18,227 bases of DNA from Pseudomonadota bacterium. Its GTDB lineage: Bacteria > Pseudomonadota > Gammaproteobacteria > Burkholderiales > Burkholderiaceae_D. Shown in pieces: positions 8,272 to 15,324 of the stretch. Location: assembly GCA_023420795.1 (NCBI GenBank), contig JAEZVM010000246.1, forward strand, positions 1-18,227, in the 5' to 3' direction. The translations under genes and the position numbers were made by a program. Each line of letters opens with the position of its first letter. Position 1 is the first letter of the stretch. The notes beneath the pieces were generated by a model that saw nothing but the letters and a program-made list of their open reading frames with translations, was not told the DNA's origin and did not search any database.

Positions 8272-8281
8272 ACTGTGATTG

Positions 8282-8752
8282 CTATTTGCCGCCTCCAGAC
8301 TTGATTCGCCCGAGCACGCGCGCCGGCGCAAGCTTCCCAAGCTCGAAAACAGGCAGCTCAATTGCGTCCAGCGTATTCTTCACCAGCAGGCCCAGTTCAG
8401 TATCTCCTTCCATCGACAGCCGACGGCTGAAGAACAGGGTATCCGGGTCTTCCTGGCGCCGTGCAAGCAGCAGGAAATCATGCGCGCTGGCGCTGATGGT
8501 CAGATCCGGCTCACCCGGGCTGCTGGATGCAGCGAAGCGACCGTTGCTCCATCGGAAATCGAACGACAGCCGCGCATCGGTAACCTTGATACGCAACTTT
8601 TTACCGCTCAGGGATTGCTGCACATCTTCCGGCAGACTGGCGCTGAGTGCGAGATTCAGGCCGGTTGCAAAGAGCAGCGAGCCTGGATAAACCGGCAACA
8701 GAGACAAGAGTTTGCCGACCGGCTCGGGCAGCAGAAAACGGCTTTGGCTCAT
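8282..8752 (-). CDS. ubiT: UbiT, SCP2-domain lipid carrier for O2-independent ubiquinone synthesis
   Basis: A 156-residue soluble protein made mostly of one SCP2 (sterol carrier-like) domain, including the stretch with F-D-F-R-W, D-L-T-I-S-A and the F-F-S-R-R-L-S-M-E-G-D-T-E-L-G segment diagnostic of YhbT/UbiT. UbiT is the anaerobic counterpart of UbiJ, binding ubiquinone intermediates for the UbiUV hydroxylation steps. The ATG has a strong AAAGGA Shine-Dalgarno 5 nt upstream. It follows ubiV by 44 bp on the same strand, the usual ubiUVT set, and ends the operon. The name rests on domain plus operon context; a lone SCP2 protein would be less certain. Confidence 0.9.
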   Translation of the reverse strand: MSQSRFLLPEPVGKLLSLLPVYPGSLLFATGLNLALSASLPEDVQQSLSGKKLRIKVTDARLSFDFRWSNGRFAASSSPGEPDLTISASAHDFLLLARRQEDPDTLFFSRRLSMEGDTELGLLVKNTLDAIELPVFELGKLAPARVLGRIKSGGGK

Positions 8753-8796
8753 GACAATCCTTTTGATGAATCAGATAAGGCTATGGGATAGGGCTG

Positions 8797-9687
8797 CTAC
8801 GCGACCATCCGGTCGAGACCGGGCTTGCCGTGCCAGTAGCCGTTGCATGGCTGATCCGGCATCAGCGGCTCCATCTGCTTCATCGCGTCCGCTGCAGAGA
8901 TCTTCTGGTCAACCACATCCCGGAACAATGCAATGATGCGATCGGTATGCTGCGCCTGCGGGCTGATGCGGACGATATCGACACCAAGTTCACGCATCGA
9001 ATCCAGTTCGCTGACCAGGTTGTACACCAGCGCCGACTGCGTCTGGATGCCGTTCAGCGTCAGGAAGTGCTGGCCTTCGCGTGTCTTCAGTGACAAACCA
9101 TCCGGATATTCCATGCATCGGAACTGGCAGTCGTCCTTCGGCAGATTATGGTGCCGCGCGGTGAAGCAGCGAGCGGAAAACGCTAACGGCATACGGCCAT
9201 ATGCGAACACTTCCGTCTCGACGCACGCCGGGCGCTCCTTCTGCATGTGCACCAGGCTGTCCCGGCTCATTTCGAGCGGCATGACCCACCGCCGCGCCCC
9301 GGTATCAGCCATGAACTGCAGCGTCGGCGGATTGAAGATGTTCAGATGCGGGCCGGCAGTAAACGGCATCTTGCTAGCCAGGCAATGCACTGCCCCCATG
9401 TCGTTCGCCTCGACGCCGAAACGGCCGTTCTCTGTGATCCGGTGCAGCGTCGATATGTCGGTCTTGGATTCGAGCAGCGCCTGCGTCGAAAGCTCGACTT
9501 CCTTGCCGGCCGCAGCCAGCATGTCAGCGATGTCCATCCAGTCAGCCAGACGCAGTTCGCGCCGGCGTGAGCAAACCGCTTCGCCGAGATAAACGATATC
9601 GACCGGCGTATTGGCAATGGTCTGGTAAAACTCAAATACCGTTTCGCGCGGCCAGAAATAAAGAATAGGCCCCAGTGCCAGCTTCAA
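8797..9687 (-). CDS. ubiV: UbiV, U32-family Fe-S protein of O2-independent ubiquinone hydroxylation
   Basis: A 296-residue U32 'peptidase-like' protein. The four cysteines known to hold the 4Fe-4S cluster in UbiV are present: C39 (G-E-A-V-C-S), C174 (S-A-R-C-F-T-A-R), C187 and C191. It resembles E. coli UbiV throughout, starting M-K-x-x-L-G-P and ending with C-N-G-Y-W. UbiV pairs with UbiU to hydroxylate the ubiquinone ring without O2, with prephenate as oxygen donor. The start appears to be TTG at 9687: there is no ATG that fits, GGAG lies 8 nt upstream, and the alignment to known N-termini begins there. It lies 33 bp after ubiU. The family name 'peptidase' is misleading here. Confidence 0.93.
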   Translation of the reverse strand: MKLALGPILYFWPRETVFEFYQTIANTPVDIVYLGEAVCSRRRELRLADWMDIADMLAAAGKEVELSTQALLESKTDISTLHRITENGRFGVEANDMGAVHCLASKMPFTAGPHLNIFNPPTLQFMADTGARRWVMPLEMSRDSLVHMQKERPACVETEVFAYGRMPLAFSARCFTARHHNLPKDDCQFRCMEYPDGLSLKTREGQHFLTLNGIQTQSALVYNLVSELDSMRELGVDIVRISPQAQHTDRIIALFRDVVDQKISAADAMKQMEPLMPDQPCNGYWHGKPGLDRMVA

Positions 9688-9720
9688 AATGAATCTCCAA
9701 CAAAATGAGTGTTTCGGCGC

Positions 9721-10779
9721 TTATTTCCAAGGCCGGTGATAGGCGCCCAACGTGTGCTGCTGGCCTTCGGCGACCTTGTTCAGCTCCGTCATCCAGGCCG
9801 GTTTGACGGAATAGCGTTGCGAGCTATCGACGGCATTGTCGATAGCCTCGCGCCAGACCTTGGTAACCTGCGCAACGTAGGCCGGGCTGCGCTGACGCCC
9901 TTCGATCTTGATCGCCTTTACGCCCATCGCCATCAGTTGCGGCAGCAACTCCAGCGTATTCAGGCTGGTCGGCTCCTCGATCGCGTAATAGTTCTCTTCG
10001 TTGACGTCGAAACGCCCCTTGCACAGGGTCGGATAACCGGCGTTTTCACCATCCTCGTAGCGATCAATCAGCACGCCATTGAGGCGGGATTCCAGCCCCT
10101 TGGGCGTCTGCTGCCAGCGCACTGCCTTGGCCGGCGAACATACGCCGTGCGTGTTCGGCGCTTCGCCGGTCACATACGACGACAATGCGCAGCGCCCTTC
10201 GACCATGACGCACAGGCTTCCGAAACCGAAAACCTCGATTTCCACCGGCGTATTCTTGGTGACGTGCTCGACCTGCTCCAACGACAGCACACGCGGCAAC
10301 ACTGCGCGCTGGATACCGAAGCGCTCGCGATAGAAATTGATGGCCTCGTAATTGGTTGCAGACCCCTGCACCGACAGATGCAGGCGCATATGCGGGTACT
10401 TTTCCGCCGCATACTGCATCAGTGCCGGATCGGCGAGAATGATCGCGTCGATACCTGCCTGTCCAGCCCGATCGATTGCGGTGCGCCACGGCGCCCAATT
10501 CTCGGCCTGAGGATAGGTGTTCAGCGCCAGCAACACTTTTCTGCCTTTGCCATGCGCATACTGGATGCCTTCGGCAATCGCCTTGTCGTCGAAGTTCAAG
10601 CCGGCGAAATTGCGGGCATTGGTCGCGTCGCGGAATCCGAGATAAACACAGTCCGCGCCGTTGTCGATGGCGGATTTCAGCGCCGGCAGGCTACCTGCCG
10701 GGCAAACCAGCTCCATCCGGGAATTTGAATCTGTTACCACGTTCTTGCTGGAGAAACTATTAATCGAGGTCGTTGTCAT
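9721..10779 (-). CDS. ubiU: UbiU, U32-family Fe-S protein of O2-independent ubiquinone hydroxylation
   Basis: A U32-family protein very close to E. coli UbiU (M-E-L-x-C-P-A-G, F-G-S-L-C, G-Y-P-T-L-C-K-G-R, K-I-E-G-R-Q-R-S-P-A-Y-V). The four cluster cysteines are at 190, 197, 214 and 253 from the chosen start, with exactly the spacing of C169/176/193/232 in E. coli UbiU. It forms the UbiUV heterodimer. The start is uncertain. ATG at 10779 (352 residues) gives about 21 residues more than the E. coli form, and ATG at 10716 would match it exactly but has no clear ribosome site. A GTG at 10800 overlaps the upstream stop as GTGA and could be coupled. The N-terminal extension is Ser/Thr/Asn-rich and probably disordered. 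Confidence 0.94.
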   Translation of the reverse strand: MTTTSINSFSSKNVVTDSNSRMELVCPAGSLPALKSAIDNGADCVYLGFRDATNARNFAGLNFDDKAIAEGIQYAHGKGRKVLLALNTYPQAENWAPWRTAIDRAGQAGIDAIILADPALMQYAAEKYPHMRLHLSVQGSATNYEAINFYRERFGIQRAVLPRVLSLEQVEHVTKNTPVEIEVFGFGSLCVMVEGRCALSSYVTGEAPNTHGVCSPAKAVRWQQTPKGLESRLNGVLIDRYEDGENAGYPTLCKGRFDVNEENYYAIEEPTSLNTLELLPQLMAMGVKAIKIEGRQRSPAYVAQVTKVWREAIDNAVDSSQRYSVKPAWMTELNKVAEGQQHTLGAYHRPWK

Positions 10780-10796
10780 GCTTGCTTCATTGGGAT

Positions 10797-12017
10797 TCAC
10801 GCTGCTGCGACGGCTGCCGGCGAAGACAGCAAGCTGCCCGCAGCCTTTGCGGGGCGCACGCCATTCAGCAGATATTCGATCAATTCCTTTACCGACCGGA
10901 TCTCGCTACCAAAAGGCAGCTTCTCGGAACCACGGAAGAACAGCCCCCGCTTGACATCCCCATTCATCGCGAATGCGAGCTGAGTATCGATGCAGAACTG
11001 ACCAGCCTTCGCGATGCCGTCGCGCAGGCCGCACTGCGCCAAGCAGTCGAAACCGACAGTGCATGGCTTCTTTCCAGCCTTGCGCTGCAGCTTTTCTTCC
11101 TTTTCAAGATAGTTTGCGAGCCAGGGCGTACGCACTCCGCGCGCCGGAAGGCCTGCCACGCTCATGAAAGTAACGATGTCTTCCGGCTTCGCCTCGGCCA
11201 GCACCTTCTTGAAATTGATGTGGGCATCGCCCTCCTCGGTAACGGCAAATGCGGTACCCAGCTGGACCGCGCTCGCCCCCATCCCGATCAGTTCGCGCAC
11301 CTGTTCATGGGTATGGACGCCGCCAGCAGTAATCAGCGGGATCCGCTCGCGCTCGATGCCGAGCTCCTTGAACAACTCCATCGTGCCTTCCAGCACTGCC
11401 GGGAATGCGAAATTCGGATTATTTACATCTTCAGGCTTCGCCGCGCCGAGGTGGCCGGCTGCAAAGCGCGGGTTTTCGATGACGATCGCATCCGGCAGAC
11501 GGTTCTTGCGCATCCACTTCTTCATGATCAGCGCAATGCCGCGCACGTCGGAGAGAATCGGAACCAGGGCAACGTTCGGATGTTCGGTAGTCAGTTCAGG
11601 CAGGTCCAGCGGCAGGCCGGCACCGACCACCACCGCTTCGATCCCGCTTTCGCATGCCTGCTTCACGTAGTTCGCATACTCGGCGACAGCCCGCATGATG
11701 TTTACCGCGACCATGCCGATGCCGTCAGCAAGCGCCTTGGCCGCCTTGATCTCGCGATCAAGCGCAATCAGGTTGGCGCGATCGATCAGCGCCTTGTTAC
11801 GCGACTTGCCGGTCTGCGCCATCAGGTCTGCGTGATGGCGGCGCAGATCGACGCTGGAAATCGTACCCATGCCGCCCAGCCGGGCCACGGTTCCGGCCAG
11901 GCGATGGGCGGAAACGCCGACACCCATCCCGCCCTGCACAATCGGAAGCAAGGACTTGCCCTTGACTATAAGTGGTTTAAAAGCAGTCTCCAGCACAACA
12001 GTCCTTCCGATTTTCAT
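10797..12017 (-). CDS. Nitronate monooxygenase-like flavin oxidoreductase heading the ubiUVT operon
   Basis: A 406-residue TIM-barrel flavoprotein of the NMO/2-nitropropane dioxygenase superfamily: Q-G-G-M-G-V-G-V-S (28-36), A-G-H-L-G with the expected active-site-region His189, A-G-G-V (231-234) and G-A-S-A-V-Q-L-G-T-A-F (247-257) for FMN phosphate. A late region has cysteines C319, C325, C329 and C342, unlike simple NMOs and possibly a metal or Fe-S site. The ATG at 12017 precedes M-K-I-G; a TTG start 17 codons upstream lies across the FNR box and is unlikely. The ATG has no visible Shine-Dalgarno and a predicted 7-nt leader. The real substrate is unknown. Position ahead of ubiUVT suggests a redox role in anaerobic quinone metabolism, which is inference. 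Confidence 0.85.
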   Translation of the reverse strand: MKIGRTVVLETAFKPLIVKGKSLLPIVQGGMGVGVSAHRLAGTVARLGGMGTISSVDLRRHHADLMAQTGKSRNKALIDRANLIALDREIKAAKALADGIGMVAVNIMRAVAEYANYVKQACESGIEAVVVGAGLPLDLPELTTEHPNVALVPILSDVRGIALIMKKWMRKNRLPDAIVIENPRFAAGHLGAAKPEDVNNPNFAFPAVLEGTMELFKELGIERERIPLITAGGVHTHEQVRELIGMGASAVQLGTAFAVTEEGDAHINFKKVLAEAKPEDIVTFMSVAGLPARGVRTPWLANYLEKEEKLQRKAGKKPCTVGFDCLAQCGLRDGIAKAGQFCIDTQLAFAMNGDVKRGLFFRGSEKLPFGSEIRSVKELIEYLLNGVRPAKAAGSLLSSPAAVAAA

Positions 12018-12031
12018 TAAAAAACGTTCGA

Positions 12032-12049
12032 ATGTAGCAAATGCTACAT
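12032..12049. promoter_or_regulatory. 18-bp inverted repeat overlapping the predicted NMO -10
   Basis: ATGTAGCA, 2 bp, TGCTACAT: perfect 8-bp arms. It covers the predicted -10 hexamer of the NMO-ubiUVT promoter, where a bound protein would block polymerase. It fits no operator I recognise; a second regulator, or a hairpin if transcribed, are both possible. Confidence 0.5.
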
Positions 12050-12058
12050 GCAATTTGT

Positions 12059-12072
12059 TTGATCTCAATCAA
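12059..12072. promoter_or_regulatory. Perfect FNR/DNR box between NMO-ubiUVT and hemerythrin operons
   Basis: TTGAT-CTCA-ATCAA, 10 of 10 to the FNR/DNR consensus. Toward the minus strand, a TACATT -10-like hexamer is centred 32 bp away, the class II spacing, with a start near 12024 just before the NMO ATG. Toward the plus strand the corresponding position holds only TACAGG, a weak -10. So it most clearly serves NMO-ubiUVT and may also act on the hemerythrin operon. Confidence 0.88.
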
Positions 12073-12156
12073 GCAATTCGGACTGAATGCCGACTACAGG
12101 GGCACCGTGCCTCACGCACAGTTATCTTTAGGTTAATTCAGTCGTAGCACTGAAAT

Positions 12157-12174
12157 CCTTAATATGCGTTAAGG
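12157..12174. promoter_or_regulatory. Inverted repeat CCTTAA-N6-TTAAGG upstream of the hemerythrin gene
   Basis: Perfect 6-bp arms, 58 bp before the hemerythrin ATG, in AT-rich promoter-like sequence. It could be an operator, perhaps of an NO- or nitrate-responsive repressor, but the half-site matches no consensus I can name with confidence. Confidence 0.35.
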
Positions 12175-12231
12175 AAACCTAATTTGCCGCAATGTGACAA
12201 TGCGCATCAATTCATGCAAGAAAGGTAGTTC

Positions 12232-12678
12232 ATGACCAGCATCACTGAATACTTGAGCGGCGACCACAAGCGCTGCGACGACCTGTTCGCCAGCGCGGAA
12301 ACCAATGCGAGCCAAAACAAGTGGGAAGAAGCGCAGGCAAACCTCAAGGAATTTATTACAGCGCTGGAGCGGCATTTTGGGATGGAAGAAAAAGTCCTCT
12401 TTCCCGAATTTGAGAATGTGACCGGCAGCACTCAAGGCCCAACGAATGTAATGCGCATGGAGCACCAGCAAATGCGCTCTATTCTAGAAATGCTTCAGGA
12501 CAGCGCAAAGCGGTGCAGCACCGATGATTTTCTGGGATACTCCGAGACCCTGAATACGATGATGCAGCAGCACAACATGAAGGAAGAGAGCATTCTCTAT
12601 GTGATGACCGACCGGGTACTGGCAGGCCGTCAGGATGAAATCATCAAGACCATGAGCGGGACCGACGCAGCAGCATGA
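12232..12678 (+). CDS. Hemerythrin-like di-iron protein
   Basis: A 148-residue, all-helical HHE-cation-binding protein. The di-iron ligand set is complete: H12 (G-D-H-K), H48-x3-E52 (R-H-F-G-M-E), H78 (M-E-H) and H114-x3-E118 (Q-H-N-M-K-E). There is no signal peptide, so it should be cytoplasmic. Proteins of this fold bind O2 or NO or help repair NO-damaged iron centres; which applies here cannot be read from sequence. A good AAAGGT ribosome site precedes the ATG. The stop overlaps the next gene (ATGA), and a DUF2249 protein plus an NnrS-like membrane protein follow in the same operon, all divergent from the FNR-boxed NMO-ubiUVT operon, which points to nitrogen-oxide stress. Confidence 0.93.
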   Translation: MTSITEYLSGDHKRCDDLFASAETNASQNKWEEAQANLKEFITALERHFGMEEKVLFPEFENVTGSTQGPTNVMRMEHQQMRSILEMLQDSAKRCSTDDFLGYSETLNTMMQQHNMKEESILYVMTDRVLAGRQDEIIKTMSGTDAAA

Positions 12679-12917
12679 GCCAGAACGACGACAACGACAT
12701 CATTCTCGATGTCTGCGGCCTGGAGCCGCCGGAGCCGCTGGAACGGGTTTTGGACGCGCTGTCGCATCTGGAACCCGGCCGGCGCCTGCGCATGATCATC
12801 GGCCGGGAGCCGATTCCGCTCTACCAGATCCTGCAGAGAAACGGCTACGCCTACCAGACCCGCTGTCGCGATGACTATCTGTATGAAGTCCTGATCTGGG
12901 AAAAAGCCGAGACCTGA
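12675..12917 (+). CDS. DUF2249 (TusA-like fold) small protein
   Basis: An 80-residue cytoplasmic protein that is essentially one DUF2249 domain: I-L-D-V-C-G-L-E-P-P-E-P near the start, L-x-P-G-R-R-L-R-M in the middle and Y-E-V-L-I-W at the end. The fold resembles TusA sulfur carriers. A Cys sits at residue 14 in a D-V-C-G-L-x-P-P motif comparable to the TusA D-x-x-G-L-x-C-P site, although the TusA cysteine position is replaced. Its start overlaps the hemerythrin stop and its stop overlaps the next ATG by one base, so the three genes are coupled. DUF2249 often accompanies hemerythrins and denitrification genes. Function is unknown; a partner or redox role is inference. Confidence 0.85.
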   Translation: MSQNDDNDIILDVCGLEPPEPLERVLDALSHLEPGRRLRMIIGREPIPLYQILQRNGYAYQTRCRDDYLYEVLIWEKAET

Positions 12918-14233
12918 TGCAGCGCGTTCTATCGTTCGAGCAGACGCCCCCATTATCGGTGCCACTGCGTTTTTTTCTGACCGCGCCACTGTTCGCACTG
13001 GCTGCCGCGCTGCTGCTTCTGTGGCATGGGCCAAGCGCCCTGGTATCGCGCTGGTCGCCAATCACGCTGGCGCTCACGCATCTGATGACGCTCGGCTTCC
13101 TCGCGATGTGCATGATCGGCGCGCTGATGCAGATGCTGCCGGTTGTCGCAAGCGTCGAGATTCCCCATTCACGCCTGACTGCCGGGACCGCGCATGGCCT
13201 GCTGATATGCGGCACGCTTGCACTGGTTAGCGGATTCCTTTCCAACCTTTCCCTGCTGTTCAAGCTGGCAATGGCGCTGCTGCTGCTTGCATTCTCCTTG
13301 CTGCTTTTTGCAGGCCTGCGGGGCGTATGGCGCTCTGATCACGACAGCGCCATGCTCACGGCAGTGCGGTTTGCGCTCGCCTCGCTAGCCATCACCGTCG
13401 GGCTCGGCCTGACCGCCGCAAGCGCTTTTTCCTGGCCGCTCGGATTACCGCTGATGCAAATCACTGACATCCATGCCGCATGGGGGTTGCTCGGCTGGGT
13501 CGGCCTGCTGGTGGTTGGGGTCGCTTATCAGGTAGTGCCGATGTTTCAGGTCACGCCGCTCTACCCGCGCCTGATGACACAATGGTTCTCTAAGGCGGTT
13601 TTCCTTGTGCTTGCCTTGTGGTCGGCAGCCGCGATCGCTTCAATGCGACGTCCGGGAATCACGAGCCTCCTGCTCGCCGCACTTGCCGTCGGCGCCTATG
13701 TGCTGTTCAGTGCAGCGACTTTCTATCTGCTGTGGCAGCGAAAACGCCCAAAACCCGACGCAACCACGATGTTCTGGTGCGCCTCCCTGGCCAGCCTGCT
13801 GGGATGCGCAACGCTCTGGGTCGCCGGCGTCTTTTTCCCTGCCATCGCCAATTCCGCCACTTATCCGCTGACGATGGGCATCCTGTTCATCGTCGGTTTC
13901 GGCTACTCGGTCGTCAATGGCATGCTGTACAAGATTGTGCCGTTCCTCGTGTGGTACCACCTGCAAAACCTGCTGGCCGGCGGCTGCACCAAAGCGCCGA
14001 ACGTCAAGCAGGTTCTTCCGGATCGTCTGGCAGAAAACCAGTTCCGTGCGCATCTGGTTGCACTCGTGCTGCTGCTGGCCAGCACGATCCAACCGCAATG
14101 GCTGGCACAGCTTGCCGCGTTGGCATTTGCCGCGTCGTCGGCGTGGCTATGGCTGAACCTGGTGAAGGCGGCGCGTGTATATCGCCGCATGTCGCAAGAC
14201 GCAGTAGCGCCGAAGGATGCTCCGGTCGCTTAA
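12917..14233 (+). CDS. NnrS/heme-copper-oxidase-subunit-I-like 12-helix membrane protein
   Basis: A 438-residue integral membrane protein with about 12 hydrophobic helices. Three segments share a pattern ending in (Q/K)-x-x-P at near-equal spacing: M-Q-M-L-P (71-75), Y-Q-V-V-P (204-208) and Y-K-I-V-P (338-342). The first two have a helix histidine 17-19 residues earlier (H55, H186). Further histidines are H84, H93, H348 and H379. This suggests three four-helix units, as in heme-copper oxidase subunit I and NnrS relatives. Heme binding is plausible, but the full oxidase metal set is not evident, so catalysis is not implied. It is third in the hemerythrin-DUF2249 operon and ends 30 bp from the convergent dnr gene. 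Likely role: NO tolerance or sensing, by inference. Confidence 0.7.
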   Translation: MQRVLSFEQTPPLSVPLRFFLTAPLFALAAALLLLWHGPSALVSRWSPITLALTHLMTLGFLAMCMIGALMQMLPVVASVEIPHSRLTAGTAHGLLICGTLALVSGFLSNLSLLFKLAMALLLLAFSLLLFAGLRGVWRSDHDSAMLTAVRFALASLAITVGLGLTAASAFSWPLGLPLMQITDIHAAWGLLGWVGLLVVGVAYQVVPMFQVTPLYPRLMTQWFSKAVFLVLALWSAAAIASMRRPGITSLLLAALAVGAYVLFSAATFYLLWQRKRPKPDATTMFWCASLASLLGCATLWVAGVFFPAIANSATYPLTMGILFIVGFGYSVVNGMLYKIVPFLVWYHLQNLLAGGCTKAPNVKQVLPDRLAENQFRAHLVALVLLLASTIQPQWLAQLAALAFAASSAWLWLNLVKAARVYRRMSQDAVAPKDAPVA

Positions 14234-14263
14234 GGACTGTTGATATCGGTGGTTCGCCGCGGA

Positions 14264-14947
14264 TCAGCGCCCTTCATAGGCACGTAGTTTTTCGATATCG
14301 AGAATCGTGATGGTGCGGCCATCGATGCGAATCATCTGTTTTCCTGCCATGTCGTGCAGGATGCGGGAGAAGTGTTCGGGCGTTAGATTGAGGCGTGACG
14401 CGAGCACCGTCTTGCTGACATGTAGCGTTACCTGGTCGCCGTCGGCCGGTGTATCCGACTTCAACAAATAACCGATCACGCGCTGCGTGCCCGAACTGAG
14501 CGAATACGCCTCCACATCGCAAATCAGGCCGTGCAGCCGGCGACTCAATCCTGCCAGCATCTTGCGGGCGAATTTCGTATCCCGCTCCAGTTCGTCGAAT
14601 ACCGCGCTCTTCGGGACATGCAGCAGCATGGAATCGGCTAACGCCTGTGCTGTTACGACATACGGCTTTTCCACGAACATGACCGCTTCACCGAAGCTGA
14701 AGCCCGGGCCGATGATTTCCACCACTTTTTCGTTGCCGTCCACCGAAGTAAAGGCGAGCTTTACCTGTCCATAGATGACGATGTGGAAGCCAAGACAGGG
14801 ATCGCCGCGCCGGAAAATGATCTCGCCGCGCGGCACATGCAATTCAGTTACCGATGCCGCGATCTTGTCCAGCGCCGCAGGAGCGACTTCGTTAAACAGC
14901 GGCAGTCGAGACAGGAAATCATGAACTTTGATCTTGGCAGGACTCAT
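14264..14947 (-). CDS. dnr: Dnr-type Crp/Fnr family transcription regulator
   Basis: A 227-residue regulator with a cyclic-nucleotide-binding-like sensor domain (about 18-110), a dimerisation helix (about 113-146) and a winged helix-turn-helix (about 174-225). The recognition helix contains E191-H-F-S194-R195, the E-x-x-S-R motif that reads TTGAT half-sites. It has only two cysteines (51 and 143) and no N-terminal cluster, so it is not an O2-sensing FNR; DNR/NNR proteins of this type respond to NO. The matching boxes at 7932 and 12059 are its likely targets, so it probably controls nosZ and NMO-ubiUVT. It is convergent with the NnrS-like gene. Symbol given by similarity and context; an Anr/NnrR paralogue naming is possible. 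Confidence 0.85.
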   Translation of the reverse strand: MSPAKIKVHDFLSRLPLFNEVAPAALDKIAASVTELHVPRGEIIFRRGDPCLGFHIVIYGQVKLAFTSVDGNEKVVEIIGPGFSFGEAVMFVEKPYVVTAQALADSMLLHVPKSAVFDELERDTKFARKMLAGLSRRLHGLICDVEAYSLSSGTQRVIGYLLKSDTPADGDQVTLHVSKTVLASRLNLTPEHFSRILHDMAGKQMIRIDGRTITILDIEKLRAYEGR

Positions 14948-15324
14948 TGGCTTCGGATGACTTTTGATTCTTTGTGAATAGGTGCGTTCGTGATGGCGTC
15001 TCCTTCGGAAAACGCCAGATTGGACATGCGGACATTAAGACGAAGCAGTGTACTCCAGATCGGCAATAACAGCGCAAGTAATGGGGTTTTAATACAACGA
15101 AGCGCCGGGGCTGCTTGACAACTGCCAGGGTGCGGACGTGTCTATGCCTGAGGGATGTAAGCGCTAATGAAAGGAAGGAAAGGTGGGAGCGACAGAATGA
15201 GCCCGGCAGATTCATCCGGAGTGGAGGCTATCGAAGGACGAACAACCCGTGCATCGATATCTATTGATTGCAAGGCGGTACGAAACCGCCTTGCCGAGGA
15301 ACGTCAGCCTACAACAGGCAGGTT
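14948..15324. other. 377-bp region between dnr and the Spy-like gene, no gene called
   Basis: It must contain the dnr promoter, but I find no full FNR/DNR box; only an isolated TTGAT half-site lies at 14963-14967. A hairpin with 6-bp arms (TGGCGT/ACGCCA, 14994-15017) lies in the likely dnr leader. A strong hairpin near the other end terminates the Spy-like gene. A 53-codon open frame on the plus strand exists but runs through that hairpin and is not called. Confidence 0.5.
15270..15294 (-). terminator. Terminator-like hairpin after the Spy-like gene
   Basis: GCAAGGCGGT, a 5-nt loop, then ACCGCCTTGC: a perfect 10-bp stem starting 31 bp past the stop. On the minus strand it is followed by AT-rich sequence (AATCAATAGATATC) rather than a clean U-run, so it is a probable but imperfect intrinsic terminator. 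Confidence 0.7.

Larger units (their letters stand above)
7828..8281. other. 454-bp region between ubiT and nosZ, regulatory
   Basis: It contains the nosZ promoter with its FNR/DNR box and, at the other end, a hairpin after ubiT. Open frames occur on both strands but lack ribosome sites and domain-like composition, so I call none. A 7-bp-arm inverted repeat (CGGACTG, 6-nt loop, CAGTCCG, 8042-8061) lies about 110 bp upstream of the FNR/DNR box and is unexplained. Confidence 0.6.

Noticed and set aside
7862..8278. Plus-strand open frame in the ubiT-nosZ gap
   Set aside because: Its start crosses the nosZ promoter and its end runs into the post-ubiT hairpin. Composition is unlike a protein and there is no ribosome site.
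8797..10779. U32 collagenase-like peptidases
   Set aside because: The family name suggests proteases, but cluster cysteines, the pairing and the SCP2 neighbour identify UbiU and UbiV.
10773..12020. 415-codon plus-strand frame opposite the NMO-like gene
   Set aside because: Antisense shadow; the minus-strand product has clear flavoprotein motifs.
12197..12210. Second FNR-like site just before the hemerythrin ATG
   Set aside because: Only 7 of 10 matches, and it lies about 28 bp from the start codon, wrong for activation.
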